Shown piece by piece: positions 11,951 to 23,854 of a stretch of 64,000 nucleotides of DNA. The notes under the pieces were generated by a model, which was not told the origin of the DNA, searched no databases, and saw only the letters and a program-made list of their open reading frames with translations. The stretch comes from Marsupella aquatica (Eukaryota; Marchantiophyta), in NCBI GenBank assembly GCA_973895155.1, contig OZ316892.1, forward strand, positions 9,920,001 to 9,984,000, in the 5' to 3' direction. The number at the start of each line of letters is the position of its first letter. Position 1 is the first letter of the stretch. Both the position numbers and the translations under genes were made by a program.

Positions 11951-14770
11951 CAGCTGCTACTGCTGCTCCAGCCCACCACCACCAACAACAACATCTCTTC
12001 TGTCGCCCAAAAGAAATATCACCCACTCTCACTCATGCAGTCATGAATCTGCATTTTGGTTCGTCCACTTCAAAAGCCATCCAATTGAATCAGGCGTGAA
12101 GCTCTCTATTTTGATGCATTGAGCAGGAGTAGACAGACTCCTGTAAAGTTTCATATCGTTACTCAATGGGATCAAATTGTTCCATGACCGATCACAGTCC
12201 CCGGAAATTTCGATCACATCTGGGACTGCGAACCCAGATGTGGGCGAGCGAATTACAGCATTTCGCAGCTGAAGGATCGGGGATGAAAGCTTCCGTAGAA
12301 AAGGGAAAGGTATTATCGGTGTCTTGTGTCCTCCAAAGGGCATTGACTTCTGAAGTATTCTGCAATTCTTCATTCAATTCGAAAGTTCGGGGGTTCGGTG
12401 CCTTCCCAACGAAGCTACCTAAGTTTTGGTCTCTGTGTGTTGTCTCCTTGACTATCCCCCTGACCTTCATTCCTAACCATGACCAGACGTTGGGTTCGTG
12501 ATGGGATTTGCCTGAAATAAGGGCATATTTTCTGAATAAGTTAAAATAGTAAGGCATTAGAATGTATAGTCATAAAGGGCAAGTTTCTGTGGAGCGGGCA
12601 AGGGCAAGACTTACAGAAACTTGCCCTTGATATACATCACAGTGCCAAAGTACAAAAAAGCTAAACTGGGTGACAAGGTGCCAAAGCAAAGTATCCCAGT
12701 AAAGGGAGGGAAGAGGAAGGGGAAAGGACCCCAAGAAGACCTAAGGGCTAGGTTCCATGGAGCAAGGAGTACGTATGGATGAGGAGTACAGAGCATGGAC
12801 AGAAAATTGTGAGTTGGCCACAGCCAATAAGAGCTGAGTAGGGACGAGGGGTATTCCCTCGACAAATGCATGGAGTGGGAGTGTGGATTCCCCTCACGCC
12901 CCTTATTTTGTGCTCCCTGCTACCTGCCTGGTCGGTTCCTGCCCTGGTATCACCTGTCACAGCCCGTCAATAAGGGTTTGAGTGACTTGCAAATATTCAT
13001 CGTTCAAGTTGAGCTCTGAGTTCAAGGTGCAAGGTGGGGTTTCAGAGCTACTGTTACTAGCTGAGATGCTACTCATCAATCAATTCTGAAAGAAAATTAC
13101 AATGTTGGCATAACTTGCTGCTTGCTGCTGATTACAAAAAAATAATTTGTTGTGCTTTTTTTTTTCCATTGGTTCTGCAGTATAATGTTGTGGGTGGAAA
13201 AGATGTGGAAAAGACTAAAAGAACCTCCATCAATCCGCTTGTTAATAGTTTGCTTTCTTTGAATCTCTCATTCTTCACACACAAGCACAATTTCAGTGCG
13301 CGCTTGTGAAAAACCGTGCAAGGAGCTGTGATGATGATTAGTCATGTGCTGGTGTTGGTCACTTGTGGATGCGTTGAAGTGTTGGCACAGCGTTTTTGCT
13401 TGTTGTCTGTTGGCTGTAGTAAGTTGGTTGGATAGAATTGCTACTCTCCCCATGAAAATTCTATTGGTCGGGAGTTTGTGCCATTCTGCAATTTGGTGTT
13501 GCAATTCTCAATGTCCAGAATCATTGTCAATTGAATCTGAATTCAATGGAATTCACAGAGAATGAAACCTTGTCAATGCTATTCATTGCACCCTCCGGGA
13601 AAACAAGTTGGACTATATCCAAATTAGGGAGACAACAATGCACAGAAAGCAAAGCCTAATTTTGTTTGGCCTTCAATTGCGTCCTGAAAGTAGAATCTAT
13701 AGCTGGCATTCTAGTCTCTTCAGGACAATGATAGGGAGAATTAATAACAAAAAGTATTATGTGACAAAATAAGTGTGGTAGTTGAGTGCCTTCATGTCCA
13801 CTCGCATGTCCACAACAATTCCTTGGGAAAACTTTCCAAATTTATGGCTCTTTGAGTGTCAAACTTCTTCTCACAATTGAAATGCCAACCATCTTGTCAT
13901 AGGAGACGTGTTCCAAAGGCGGACACATAGTCTAACATGCGGTTTTGATGCAATTTTTAGTTTGTTATGTACTCTTGGAATTCAAAATTTGTCAGCTATC
14001 TAAAGTTGCACTTCTTGCAGATGCGCTACTCAATCTCAACAGTGATTAGATTGCTTCATTGTGACAGTCCTTTGCGTGCCAACTGCTACTGGTCTCCAAC
14101 TCTAATTCATCCTGCAACTAGCTGAAATACTCTCCAAAGGTTTCTTTGCTTTGTGTGGCCTAGCAAGAGTGGCTACTTGCACTTGCCCACCTACAATAGA
14201 TGCACCCAGTTTAAACCTGCTAAATGCCCAGTCATTGACAAGTTTAGCAAGAGTGACTTGCTACATGCGGGCAACAACAGCGCCGGGGGGGGGGGGGGGC
14301 AACCAACAACACTAAGTTCCTTGATAGGGCCCAACACAACTTGCCTCCAGCCTGCAAGTTTGAGCATGCACTAGCCTGGCTTGCCATCCCTTGCTAATCT
14401 CCCTGGACACATGGTTGCTAATGAAATTGGCACCATAATGTAGAAATGACAGTAGCTGCAGCAGACATTTGTTTGGGGATTGAGTCCCAGTGCTGCATAC
14501 CAACAAACAGCCAGCCTGCCACTTACCTCCCATTGACACCAATACCACATTGCAAATAGCACACTGGGTGGGAATGCTCTAGGACTACATTGTTCGCCTT
14601 AATTGGTGTTACTCACACTAATCTGAGAGCGCCAATTTTCAGGGTCTACTCGTGAGTTAGTGTTAGTCATGCTAATTTTGTCATAACAGTACTTCCAAGA
14701 AATTTAATTGTGTTAGTGACTGTGGCCTCAAGAGTGAAAACTAGAGCTAAAAAACTATTTTGAAGAATTC
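11951..14770. other. FAN1 upstream region and intergenic
   Basis: The first few hundred bases should hold the FAN1 promoter and 5' UTR, but no confident TATA box or start site was seen. Two frames of about 110-120 codons overlap on opposite strands at 12,041-12,557. Neither matches a known family nor has clear splice partners, so they are left uncalled. A run of 15 G at 14,285-14,299 is the only simple repeat. Confidence 0.5.
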
Positions 14771-14775
14771 ATAAG

Positions 14776-15170
14776 AATTAGGGCCGTTGTGCATGTACAT
14801 TGGCCCTTAAGAATGCGGCCTTTCACAAAGCGAAACTTACACAGAACCAGGAATTTGGTTTAACAACTCGATCCTCCCCTGTGGTATGTGTTGGATGTGC
14901 TGAGGGGCTTGTGTCCACCTCTGTTGTTATGTGGCACTTAGTTTACCGGGAGCAATAGAGGGGATTGAGGCTGCCATTGTCGTATGTGCAGATCAAAGGT
15001 CGGGACTGTGAAGGGCCGCAAGGTTTGCGTGCCTTGCTCTTCCAAGTCCTAGTTTAGTGCCGTCAAGACGGTCTCGTTCAGGGGGCAGTTTTGTTCACTC
15101 AGGGGCTGCCACCGTTTGTCTGAAAGGCCATTTTTTTGAAGGACCGTCTACATGCAAGACAGCCCTTAGT
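14776..15170. mobile_element. About 395-bp element with self-complementary ends
   Basis: The left end (about 14,778-14,808, containing GGGCCGTTGTGCATGTA) resembles the reverse complement of the right end (about 15,138-15,170, containing TACATGCAAGACAGCCC). A third copy of the end word, TACATGCACGACAGCCC, stands alone at 15,998-16,014. The interior has no coding potential. This fits a non-autonomous DNA element plus a solo end; the termini are imperfect. Confidence 0.4.
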
Positions 15171-18100
15171 GTTCCTTTGGACTCAAGATCACCCATTTTT
15201 ATTAGCAATAAAAACAAAAGTGGAAAATAAGTATTCTGAAAATTAGTGTTACTTGGATTCAAAATCACTTTTACCAAATATAGTAACACTCTTTCGTGCA
15301 TAACAGTGATTACGGTGAACAGTGTAGGTGTATCATGGGGTATACAGGTGATCATAAGATGGATGTTGGGAGAACCTGGCTATGCCTTGGAACCTGGCTC
15401 CCGCCGTTGGGGTGGGAGTGTTAGACCCTCACTCCCCTGGTTCTCTCCAACAAAATGGGCTGGCCACCCCCAAATCCCCCAAAATGCCACAGATGGCATG
15501 ATACAGGCTCTCTATACACTTGCACTTGGATTTAAACACAAAATCTGTTGCTTTGCGAGTCCGAGGTACCACATGTTTGCTATATGCAAATTCAAAACTA
15601 AAATATATGCTTTGTTTTTCTTACAAAAGCTCTGGTTGAAACTTGGGTACTCATCATGCGTTTCATATGTCAACCTGTGTACAAGAGAACTCTTTGACCC
15701 CATAATGGAAAAGGTGTGACTTCTAACTTTACTTTCATGGTACCCCCATTTTGCCACTTTTTAGTGGATTTAGGCTTAAATGAAGGGGTAATTCCTGTCA
15801 TGCTGCGTTGTATACAACCTCTTTGGTTGCCCCATGATTTTCCTTCTACTTTATTGCCTGGTGTAGGCCCAGGTGTAGCTTTTGACCATGGCTATGACTA
15901 TGGCCGAGTAAAAGAGAGGGAAATTGTGCCGAGTAAAAGAGAGGGAAATTGTCCGTGTCTAGTGTAAATTTAGGTGCCACAAAAGAAAGGGCCTCTTACA
16001 TGCACGACAGCCCTCATTATGTTTTTGATGGACTCCAAAACCATGATCAGGTCATAGCAACCAGCAAACTTATGGAGCTGATCCCAAATCTGTTTATATA
16101 GGAAATTAGAGGTCATCGGTAGGACCGTTTTGACAGTATCACAAGAATGTCGGACATGCAATTAGTTTGAATATACTCTAGTCCATGTCATGTTGTGTAT
16201 TTCCTGAGTGCATTTGATTCTCTTTAGTTCTGCTTGGCAGAATTTATGCATTGATGTCTTTAAAGCTCCCTCAAAATTACCCAATGACCGACTTGTGTAA
16301 GCAAATCACACAACTTACCGTCGATGGAGTGCTTACACATCGGACTCAAATTGTCGAAGCAACTTACTCCCTCAGCTCTGTCTTCCAGCACTGTCAGTTC
16401 TCATTCGCAAATGAAAGCACGTTCTGAAAATGGGTGCCCCCTCAAATCAACACATCAAGATGTCTTCCTGACTTTGGGCTAACAAGGGAATCTTCGGCCG
16501 GGTCCTTGGCCAGCTTAAAATCGATCTCGAAAGCGGACATGTTCTGGAAATTTTTCAAGAAGGTCGAAGGTACTCACAGACTCAGTTTCCCAGGCAAAAT
16601 CGAAGAAGAGTTTTGTGTCTAAAACAGAGTGGACTGAGTAAGGTTGGTTTCCAGTCTCTGCTGGCAGTGTAGCTTGAGCGAGTACTACAATTGGCTTCTG
16701 TGAGGTGAGGGACGCGCCCTTCCTTCCTGCCATGTAGGATCTTGCACATTTGCACAGTTGGCCAAGACGATATAACACGAATTGAACTAACAGAAAATTT
16801 GGCGTCTACATTCTTCAGTAGCTGGAAGGGTCATCAAAACCCTGCTACGATTGTCAATTGGGTTCATAAATCTTTCTGTCACATACCTATAACCGGCTCC
16901 GGGGTGAAATTCAGTTTTGCTCCTCTCGTGTGGGCACTTACACAGACCACGCGCACAACCAGCAGACATTCTGCCCCTCAAATCAATTTCGCTTGATTAC
17001 TAGGATAAAGTTCGATCGCCGCTCTGGCTCAAAATTTTGGGCTTCTTAATGCGGATTACAGGATTGACCATGGCTATGGCCGAGTGTAAGTGTTCTTGCA
17101 CACAACTTGAGCATCGTTCTGTAGCCTACAATAGAGTAGAGACGTGGCCCACACCTTTGATCTTTCATACAAGGAAAGGAAGGGTCGAAAGGAACCCATG
17201 ATACGAAAACTTAGGGATTTGTGTAGTGATCACACTTCCGATATTTTGTGCATACGCAGGTGTAGTGACGGATGGCTCTATACTAGAATCCAAGCTGGCC
17301 GCTTCAGAAATGGAACAAGCATCTTCTGACGCTGAGTTTCTCTCGCCCCCAAAGAGAGACGGATTTCCATCCACATGCATCCATGCATGGTGTAAAAGGT
17401 CAGGCAGCGCAGGCAGCTCTCCGTGAACTTTCCAAGCTAGATGCACTTTACCTTAAGTGTTATATTATTCAGTGGTGGATGATAAGCCTCCGACCGGGAA
17501 TATATGGAAATTGTCCAGATGCACCGAATGTTTCCATGGTACAAAACCCAGGACGAGCAGCTCAGTTTTTCGAGTCCAGCCTTGAAAGCCAGGATCAAAG
17601 CCAGGATCTGGAGTTCTGCCTCACATCGCCAATTTAAAAGGACCGCCTGCAATGGTACACGTTCACGGAGACGGAGAGCGAGAGGGGGGACAAATCGCTG
17701 AAAGCAGCTAAAGTCAGTTGCTATTTTTCTCTGAACTGGACAATTTCTCGTTGCGGGTTCAAAGGGCTGGCTACCACACTTCAGGTAAGACAGTTATCCA
17801 ATCCTGGGGTAATTCTTGTTACGCTCATTAGGGTGACGAGCTGAAATTACTCGAAAGGCTGTGAGTTGAGAAACTGATCCAATTGCGGAGGAATTTGTGG
17901 CCAGGTTTGTAAATTGAACGAATCGACTGGCTTGAATGTCAGTATGGATTGAATTTGAACTGAATTGATTTGACTGCTATCGCTTACCATTAGAATGGGA
18001 ATCAGATCATTTGATTGAGAGAGCGATTGTGGGTCTGGAATAATAGAACTGTTTATGGTCTAGTAACAGTGAGAGTGAGACAGGGTAAATTGCGGTTTAA

Positions 18101-18291
18101 AAGGGTCATTCGGTATCGGTGCGCAGATGTTATTGAGAGAGCTTTAACATCATAATGGTACGAGCTCGTTCATTCTGTCAACTCCTTGGAGTTGGAAGCA
18201 GCTCGTCTTAAGTGTTGAACAGAGTGAATACTACAAGAGTTATGAGAAAAGTTAAGGTAGAGTCTTGTCTGCTGCCATTGCAGGTTCCATT
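15171..18291. other. Intergenic, no confirmed gene
   Basis: There is a short direct repeat, GAGTAAAAGAGAGGGAAATTG, at 15,906-15,950. Possible exon-like frames occur at 16,434-16,622 (+) and 17,260-17,400 (+, after an AG acceptor). They could be 5' exons of the GST-like gene, but no frame-consistent path was found. The last 200 bases before 18,292 probably hold its promoter or 5' UTR. Confidence 0.4.
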
Positions 18292-20047
18292 ATGGTTCTC
18301 CGATGCCTCCCGTTCCTGGAGGAGCTACTTCAATGGCCATTTCAACTTGTCCAAAGTCAAGACAGCCTGCCCGACAAGCGCCCCATTGGCTCCTTCTCCT
18401 CCAAGGAAGAGTATGAGCCCGACACCAAAATGCCAGTGAGCCATGGAGAAGAGCTTCTCCCCTCCTGGGAAACACTGAAAGAGATATTGGAAGCACACCC
18501 GGAGGTGCCCTCTCAGTCAATTTCCAAGGCAAGGTTGAGACTATTTGGAGATGACAAGAAGGAGAGGCTCACCTTGTACAGAGATGATTCCGGGTGGTGC
18601 CCATACAGCGAGAAAGTTTGGCTCACGTTGGAAGAGAAGCAGATCTCCTATGCTGTGAAGACAGTTAACCTCGCCGCCTACGGTCCCAAAGATGAATGGT
18701 ACTATGAGATCAATCCTCTGGGTCTAGTGCCTTCGATTGACCACGAGAACACGATTGTGGTGGACTCTCTCGACATCCTTCGGTATATTGAAGCCAACTT
18801 TCCAAACCATAAGCCTCTATGGCCGGCTGAGGGAACCGCTGAGAGGAAGTGGATCGACGGTTTACTTTATCTGGAAAACGAATTCATCTCCGCATTAAGT
18901 GCTAATACCAAGTGGGACAGACTCCACGAGTTTGACAACGCTTTGGACAAGTACGAAGAAGCTCTGCAGGTGTATGAAGGACCTTGGTTCTTCGGCCATG
19001 AGGTGAGTCTTCTTTTGAGAATTGTGCGACGTAGCTGATATCTTTGTCACTGATGTGTACACAGATCATCCTCATATTCTTGAAAGAGGTGCAATTTAGA
19101 TCTCACTTTCCCTTCAGAACGAGATCCAATTGCCTTCATAAGATCTTCATTGCAAGTCGCTCTGCTTTCTTTACAGTTATTTCTCGTTATGTTTCGTTTC
19201 TTCCTTTCGGTCGTTTCTTGCGAGTCGCCGTCGCTCACAAGCGTTAAGTTCTGGTGATGCATGCAATTGAGGATTAGACGTTTAGGATCCACGATTGACA
19301 CGACTTATGTGGCAACTGTTCTTGCAGTTCTCTGGAGCTGATATTTACTTTGCTACAATCTTTGAGAGAACTGTTCCCCTTCCTCCGTATTTTGCCGGGT
19401 ACCACCTCCGTTTCTCAGGAAAATGGCCACATTTGGACTCTTGGTTTGATGCATTTCTTACCCGAAAATCATTCAAGCTGATTAAGTCAGACGACTATAC
19501 CACGGTTCACAACAGAATCAGATCTGATGAGCCACACGAACTCCCCGAAGGAGCTTCTTGGAGGGCTAAGATTGACGGAACAGATGGAAGTTGGGACTTG
19601 CCTCTGGGGCCTATCAGATTACCTCTCGGCTCAGATGATGGCACTGGAGCGAATGGAGCGAAAGAAGAGGCAGCCAAGACTCTGGTCTTCAACCATGAGA
19701 ATGTTGCAATCTTTGCCTTGCGTGCTATTACGGGACCTGATGCTACTGATTACCTCGAGAAGGTAGACCTGGCATTCCGATTTGTTGCTTTTTCACTGTT
19801 GGTGGGAGTGCAGAATGCTGGGAGGCTACCCAAGGACCTCCTCATCACAGAGGTTGTAGAAGCTGTTGAATATTTTAGAGACAAGGTAGGTGTAGTAAGA
19901 GACATGACCTTCCCTGCTGCCAGGCAATTCCGAGCTCATTTGCATTGGTTAGCCAAAACCATCAAGCAGGAGCTCAAACAACGACTGCACTTGCAGGCCA
20001 TCAGATACAGGTCTGCGACCAACAAGGGACTGCATTTGGCACATTGA
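18292..20047 (+). CDS. GST/thioredoxin-fold protein, plant plastid-type
   Basis: Two exons, 18292-19002 and 19328-20047, join in phase 0 (donor GAG|GTGAGT, acceptor TTGCAG|TTC) to give about 476 residues. A GST N-terminal thioredoxin-like domain starts near residue 92 (RLTLYRD) with a single-cysteine motif WCPYSEK (Cys about 103) and the cis-proline region LGLVPSI. A GST C-terminal helical domain follows (about 185-290, FFGHE|FSGADIYFA). The family resembles the plant and cyanobacterial GST-like proteins of the Arabidopsis At4g10000 type. This is recalled, not searched. The C-terminal extension ends in VGVVRDMTFPAARQFRAHL, which looks conserved in that group. An in-frame TAA at 18,253 makes the ATG at 18,292 the first usable start. 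An AG acceptor at about 18,282 leaves room for an upstream exon with a transit peptide. Substrate unknown; a redox or glutathione role is inferred. Confidence 0.85.
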
Positions 20048-20312
20048 TTTCAAACTCGCCAACAAAGTATAGAAGTGAAGGGCGTTAGTGTGCTGTGATC
20101 CAGACTGAATATATGAATATTCTATTTCCGTTATGTAATTAATCTTAGGCTCGGCAAGGCCGGGTAAAAGTGGGGCGCTTCTTTGGGAACTTTTATGCAA
20201 GTACTTGCATATGTAGCTTTGAATACAATTCAGAGTCAGATCGACCTTCCCGTTACTACGTAGTCGGTAGATATACCGAGACATCTGGTTTGGTTTGTTC
20301 GGGACGTTCATA

Positions 20313-22924
20313 TCAGAATAGCTGAAATAGAATATAGACACTCACAAAAGCGATCCGCGAAATGTGTGATCAAGGTAGGTTGCCGAAAACCTCCAGCATG
20401 AAAGAATGAGTACTCACATATAGTGAGACTTCTTCAAGTTGTACCATCTTCTCCATTTGAAGTTCAGACTCTTGGTTGAATGCAAGGTCAAAATTTTCTG
20501 TATATTTCCTGATTTCTGGAGAGGTGAAAACCTCCATAACAAATTCTACAAATCCCTTTAAAAGCGTCCATATAACCGGGTGTTGAAACTGTCCATTTAC
20601 GTTCAACTGTGCAAAAATACAGTTATAAGGTAGGATTTCGGTTTAGTTGGAAACTACGTAAATGGTCACTATCTCCGTGACCTCGATTTAGGCAACCCTA
20701 TGCCAGATTGCACCATGAATCGGGGAGCCCAGGGCTTTCATGACACTCCACCCACCTGCAAATCAAGGACGTGAACATTTGAGGGAAGTCATCGGAAATT
20801 TAATGTCTTTAGATAAATTTTCGAAAATCAGGGGACTGGAAAGATCCCATTCGATGCCTGGACACTCTGCATAGAAAACGTTATTCGATCCTGCTTTCCT
20901 TGCTGCCTATGCAGAAGTGATTCCGATGCAAGCTGCTCTCACATTCCATTGTGGCAGATGCTTCACCCATGCCCTGCATCCATGCGCATGAAATTGACAA
21001 TCTAAATAAGACAGGACAAAAGCTCACCTGGTTGGAATCCGCATTCCCCCGATATTGTCCAAATTCTTGTGTAATGAAACCTTGAGTCAACATATTCGAC
21101 TAAAGAGTGACTTATGGTTCTGGACTGCATATGTCAGACAAAGACCTGGTGAATTTACATACTGCGTGTGTGAAATATGAGGCTAACAAAAGTAGCTGAA
21201 ACAACACAGAGGCATTCGACAATGTCATCGCCCTTTCCTCTCTTGGAACTTCTTTACTTCTCAAGATTCAGCAATCCCATGCACTACAAAACGGCATCAC
21301 ACAAATTTGATGATTTCCCAGATCTTGTCTGTTGATTGAGGCAATTGTTTGAGGGTTTCATTTGTTTAAAGAGATAGGGAACCTACTTTACAGCCGTAGG
21401 AGAAGCAAAGGTCGCAACCAGAGTAACCATTGCAGTAGCAACCTTCTCTTGATCGGGCGCTTTCACACTTTCCTCTCAGCGACAACGAAAAGCAGAATCA
21501 GCTTCGAAAAGAGTCTAGCCATACAGCGGAGTGCTCAAGGGAACATTGCTGGATTGGCGAGCTACAAGAAAGGCAAAATGGGCTGCACGAAGGCTTGTGA
21601 AGAATTTTTCCTGTCGAATATGTATTTAGGCCTGCAACCTCAAATCCTCGTTCCAACCAAGCGGTTTCTGCCGAGAACCAAATGCCAAACATGAGAGGCG
21701 TTCCTCGTTGGACTCAATACATGTCCATATTACGAACGACCAGACTTAGAAATTATTTTGTCGCAAACCTATTTTGTAGAAGAGGGGACCCGAGCATGTA
21801 ACGAATTCGGCATAATACATACCAAGATCACTCCCGGATTTTGCTGATGAAGGATAAAGAACTCGACGATTTCCACTGACAGTAGTAGGTAATTCTATAG
21901 CGAGGACCTTTGCAGTAGCTAACACACACAAGGACCATGGCTAGCATGTTAGAATGTCATCCTGCTTCACAAGCGTACTTTGAAGGCCAATTCCATCAGA
22001 ACGACTCAACATCGTCCAGGCCAGGAAATGACCTCATGTGGTGCACAAACCTTTGGAGGGCGAGAATTCAAGTTTCAGTGCCTTGACATTGTCGAACTCC
22101 TGACCATACCCCAACAACAGCAACAGGTACTTTGGGGTAGCCCGCGTCTCTACAAGCAACCATTAACAAACGATAAGAGTCAATTTAACTGGGTGAGATA
22201 CAACATTTTCAAGAATCTTTCAAAGCTCTTGGACTAGGCAGGCTGACCGTGTGGAAAGGTACACGCACCTGCATTCCTTGATGAGGACTGTGGCAGCTTC
22301 GGGAGATGTCATGAAAATCCACTCAAATTCGACTTCTGTGTGCACACCTGCATTCCTTGAAGGACTGTGGCAGCTTCGGGAGATGTCATGAAAATCCACT
22401 CAAATTCGACTTCTGTGTTAACCAACCTATTCAAACCATTGGCCATGAGAAACTCGTAAATCAAAATTGGGCTGCATTACCCACAGACCCCCGTTATTTC
22501 ATCCACCAGGGGTCCACAGAAACCGAAACATACTCCTAAACACTGCCCTACATTAGAGACATCTGAATATTAGAAAATCCATACCGCGTAGACTGTGAGA
22601 AAGTTTGTTGAGATCCGGTCCTACAATATGCTCAATCAGCGGAAGTTCCAGACGTTGAACCCCTCTTGCACTCTTGGGCGATTTTACACAACCGAAAAAG
22701 AGGAATAACAATTTTCAGAATCAACCCAATTTAGTGCATTGAACTACAGTAAGTCTGTTGTAATTCTGCTCCCAGAAATCGGTCAAGAAAGATACAAATG
22801 CAACACAACTGAAAACAGAGCTACTGTACAAGACCATCCATCCACCCGGCAGCTGAAATCGAATTCGAGGCCATTTCGCAGCACTAAATGCGCAGGAGGA
22901 GGAGATGGCCTGCAGCAACGCCAT
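20313..22924 (-). CDS. Unrecognised multi-exon gene, possibly plastid-targeted
   Basis: The 3' half is clear: exons 21099-21028 (24 codons, ends CAG|GTGAGC), 20606-20418 (63 codons, ends TAT|GTGAGT) and a terminal mini-exon 20321-20313 (two codons plus stop after TTTCAG) all join in phase 0. Further likely exons upstream are 21907-21823 (ends G|GTATGT) and about 22680-22585 (ends G|GTATGG, containing LELPLIEHIVGPDLNKL). A frame containing FFTSLRAAHFAFLVARQ lies near 21,590-21,540. The ATG at 22,924 opens a Ser/Ala-rich, basic N-terminus (MALLQAISSSCAFSAAKWPR) that looks like a transit peptide. The middle exons were not joined in one consistent frame, so the span is a locus and not a finished model. 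I do not recognise the family. It converges on the GST-like gene with 265 bp between stops. Confidence 0.45.
22267..22418. repeat. Tandem duplication of about 76 bp
   Basis: Two near-identical units, both containing CACCTGCATTCCTTGA and CTGTGGCAGCTTCGGGAG, lie head to tail. They differ by a 2-3 base indel (GATGAGG against GAAGG). The repeat falls in a presumed intron of the unrecognised gene. Confidence 0.85.
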
Positions 22925-23854
22925 TTTCGCGGACACGCAACACCCCCGCCACCCAGCTCTTCCTTCAAGGTCTGTGGAAAGCCTCGGCTTCTGATGACCG
23001 AGGGACGCCTTCGGATTAAATGACAAAAGCTGAGACACTCAGTGCAATGATTCCCGTAATCGGGATATGCCAATCGAAATGCACCGCAAGTTCAGGATCG
23101 GCATTGGAAATGGGTTACGGACATGATTGTCAACTCTGACTCTAGGTCGAGTCTTTAATCTAATTTGATTGCCCAAGGGATTAGCCTTGACACCTTTGTC
23201 CATCAAGTAGACATCCCTGATCTCTCACACATTCTCTGGAACTTGAACTTAAGCGGAGTCATGTCCTAGCCAATTGAATTTTTCTGAAGTTGAAATCATG
23301 GTAAGTTAGTTGATCAGACTCTGTGGAGAGGAGTGGCTGTGCCGATGGGCAGCACCGTCGAAGCCGAAGGACAGGTTGCCTCCACGAATTTAATCTTTGT
23401 GAAACTCGCCGTGTTCATCCCTATTATCTTCTGCGCAACGACGGGAGCTGTTAGTGCTGCTCGTTCTTGTCCTTCACCTTTGCCATTTGGCCGTCTGCAG
23501 TTCTTTCGGTTGCCCTCTCCAGCTCTCTCTGTCTTACCCGCGAAAGCTGAGTTCAGAATGTCCGCAACAAAACTCTCATCAAATGCGCTTACAAAATAAT
23601 TGAGGCCAAAATGCTCTTATCTGAGACATTGTTGGTCGAGAAGTGGTTGAATTGACGTCCGACTAACCTTCAACAGGAAGCATCAATAATTTAGTATCGT
23701 CTACCAAATGTTGAGATCAACGCATTCGTTTTAACCTGGTTTTCGCTAAAGGACTTGTGGTGAAGTAATGTCCATTCCGCCATCTGATTGGAAGTGTTTC
23801 ATGTCACGGGAGGTCTCAAGTGTTCCGCGGGTAGTTCTTCAAGCAGCAGGGATT
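22925..23854. other. Intergenic, no gene called
   Basis: This is the upstream flank of the minus-strand gene. A plus-strand frame at 23,333-23,599 (88 codons, starting near MAVPMGSTVEAEG) has a hydrophobic stretch but no recognised domain or splice partner. It is mentioned only as a weak candidate. Confidence 0.4.

Noticed and set aside
12041-12557. Opposed frames of about 110-120 codons upstream of FAN1
   Set aside because: They overlap on both strands, match no family, and fit 5' flank or random open DNA better than a gene.
19949-20341. A 130-codon minus-strand frame overlapping the 3' end of the GST-like gene
   Set aside because: It runs antisense to a supported exon and through the terminal exon of the convergent gene; its protein has no recognisable content.
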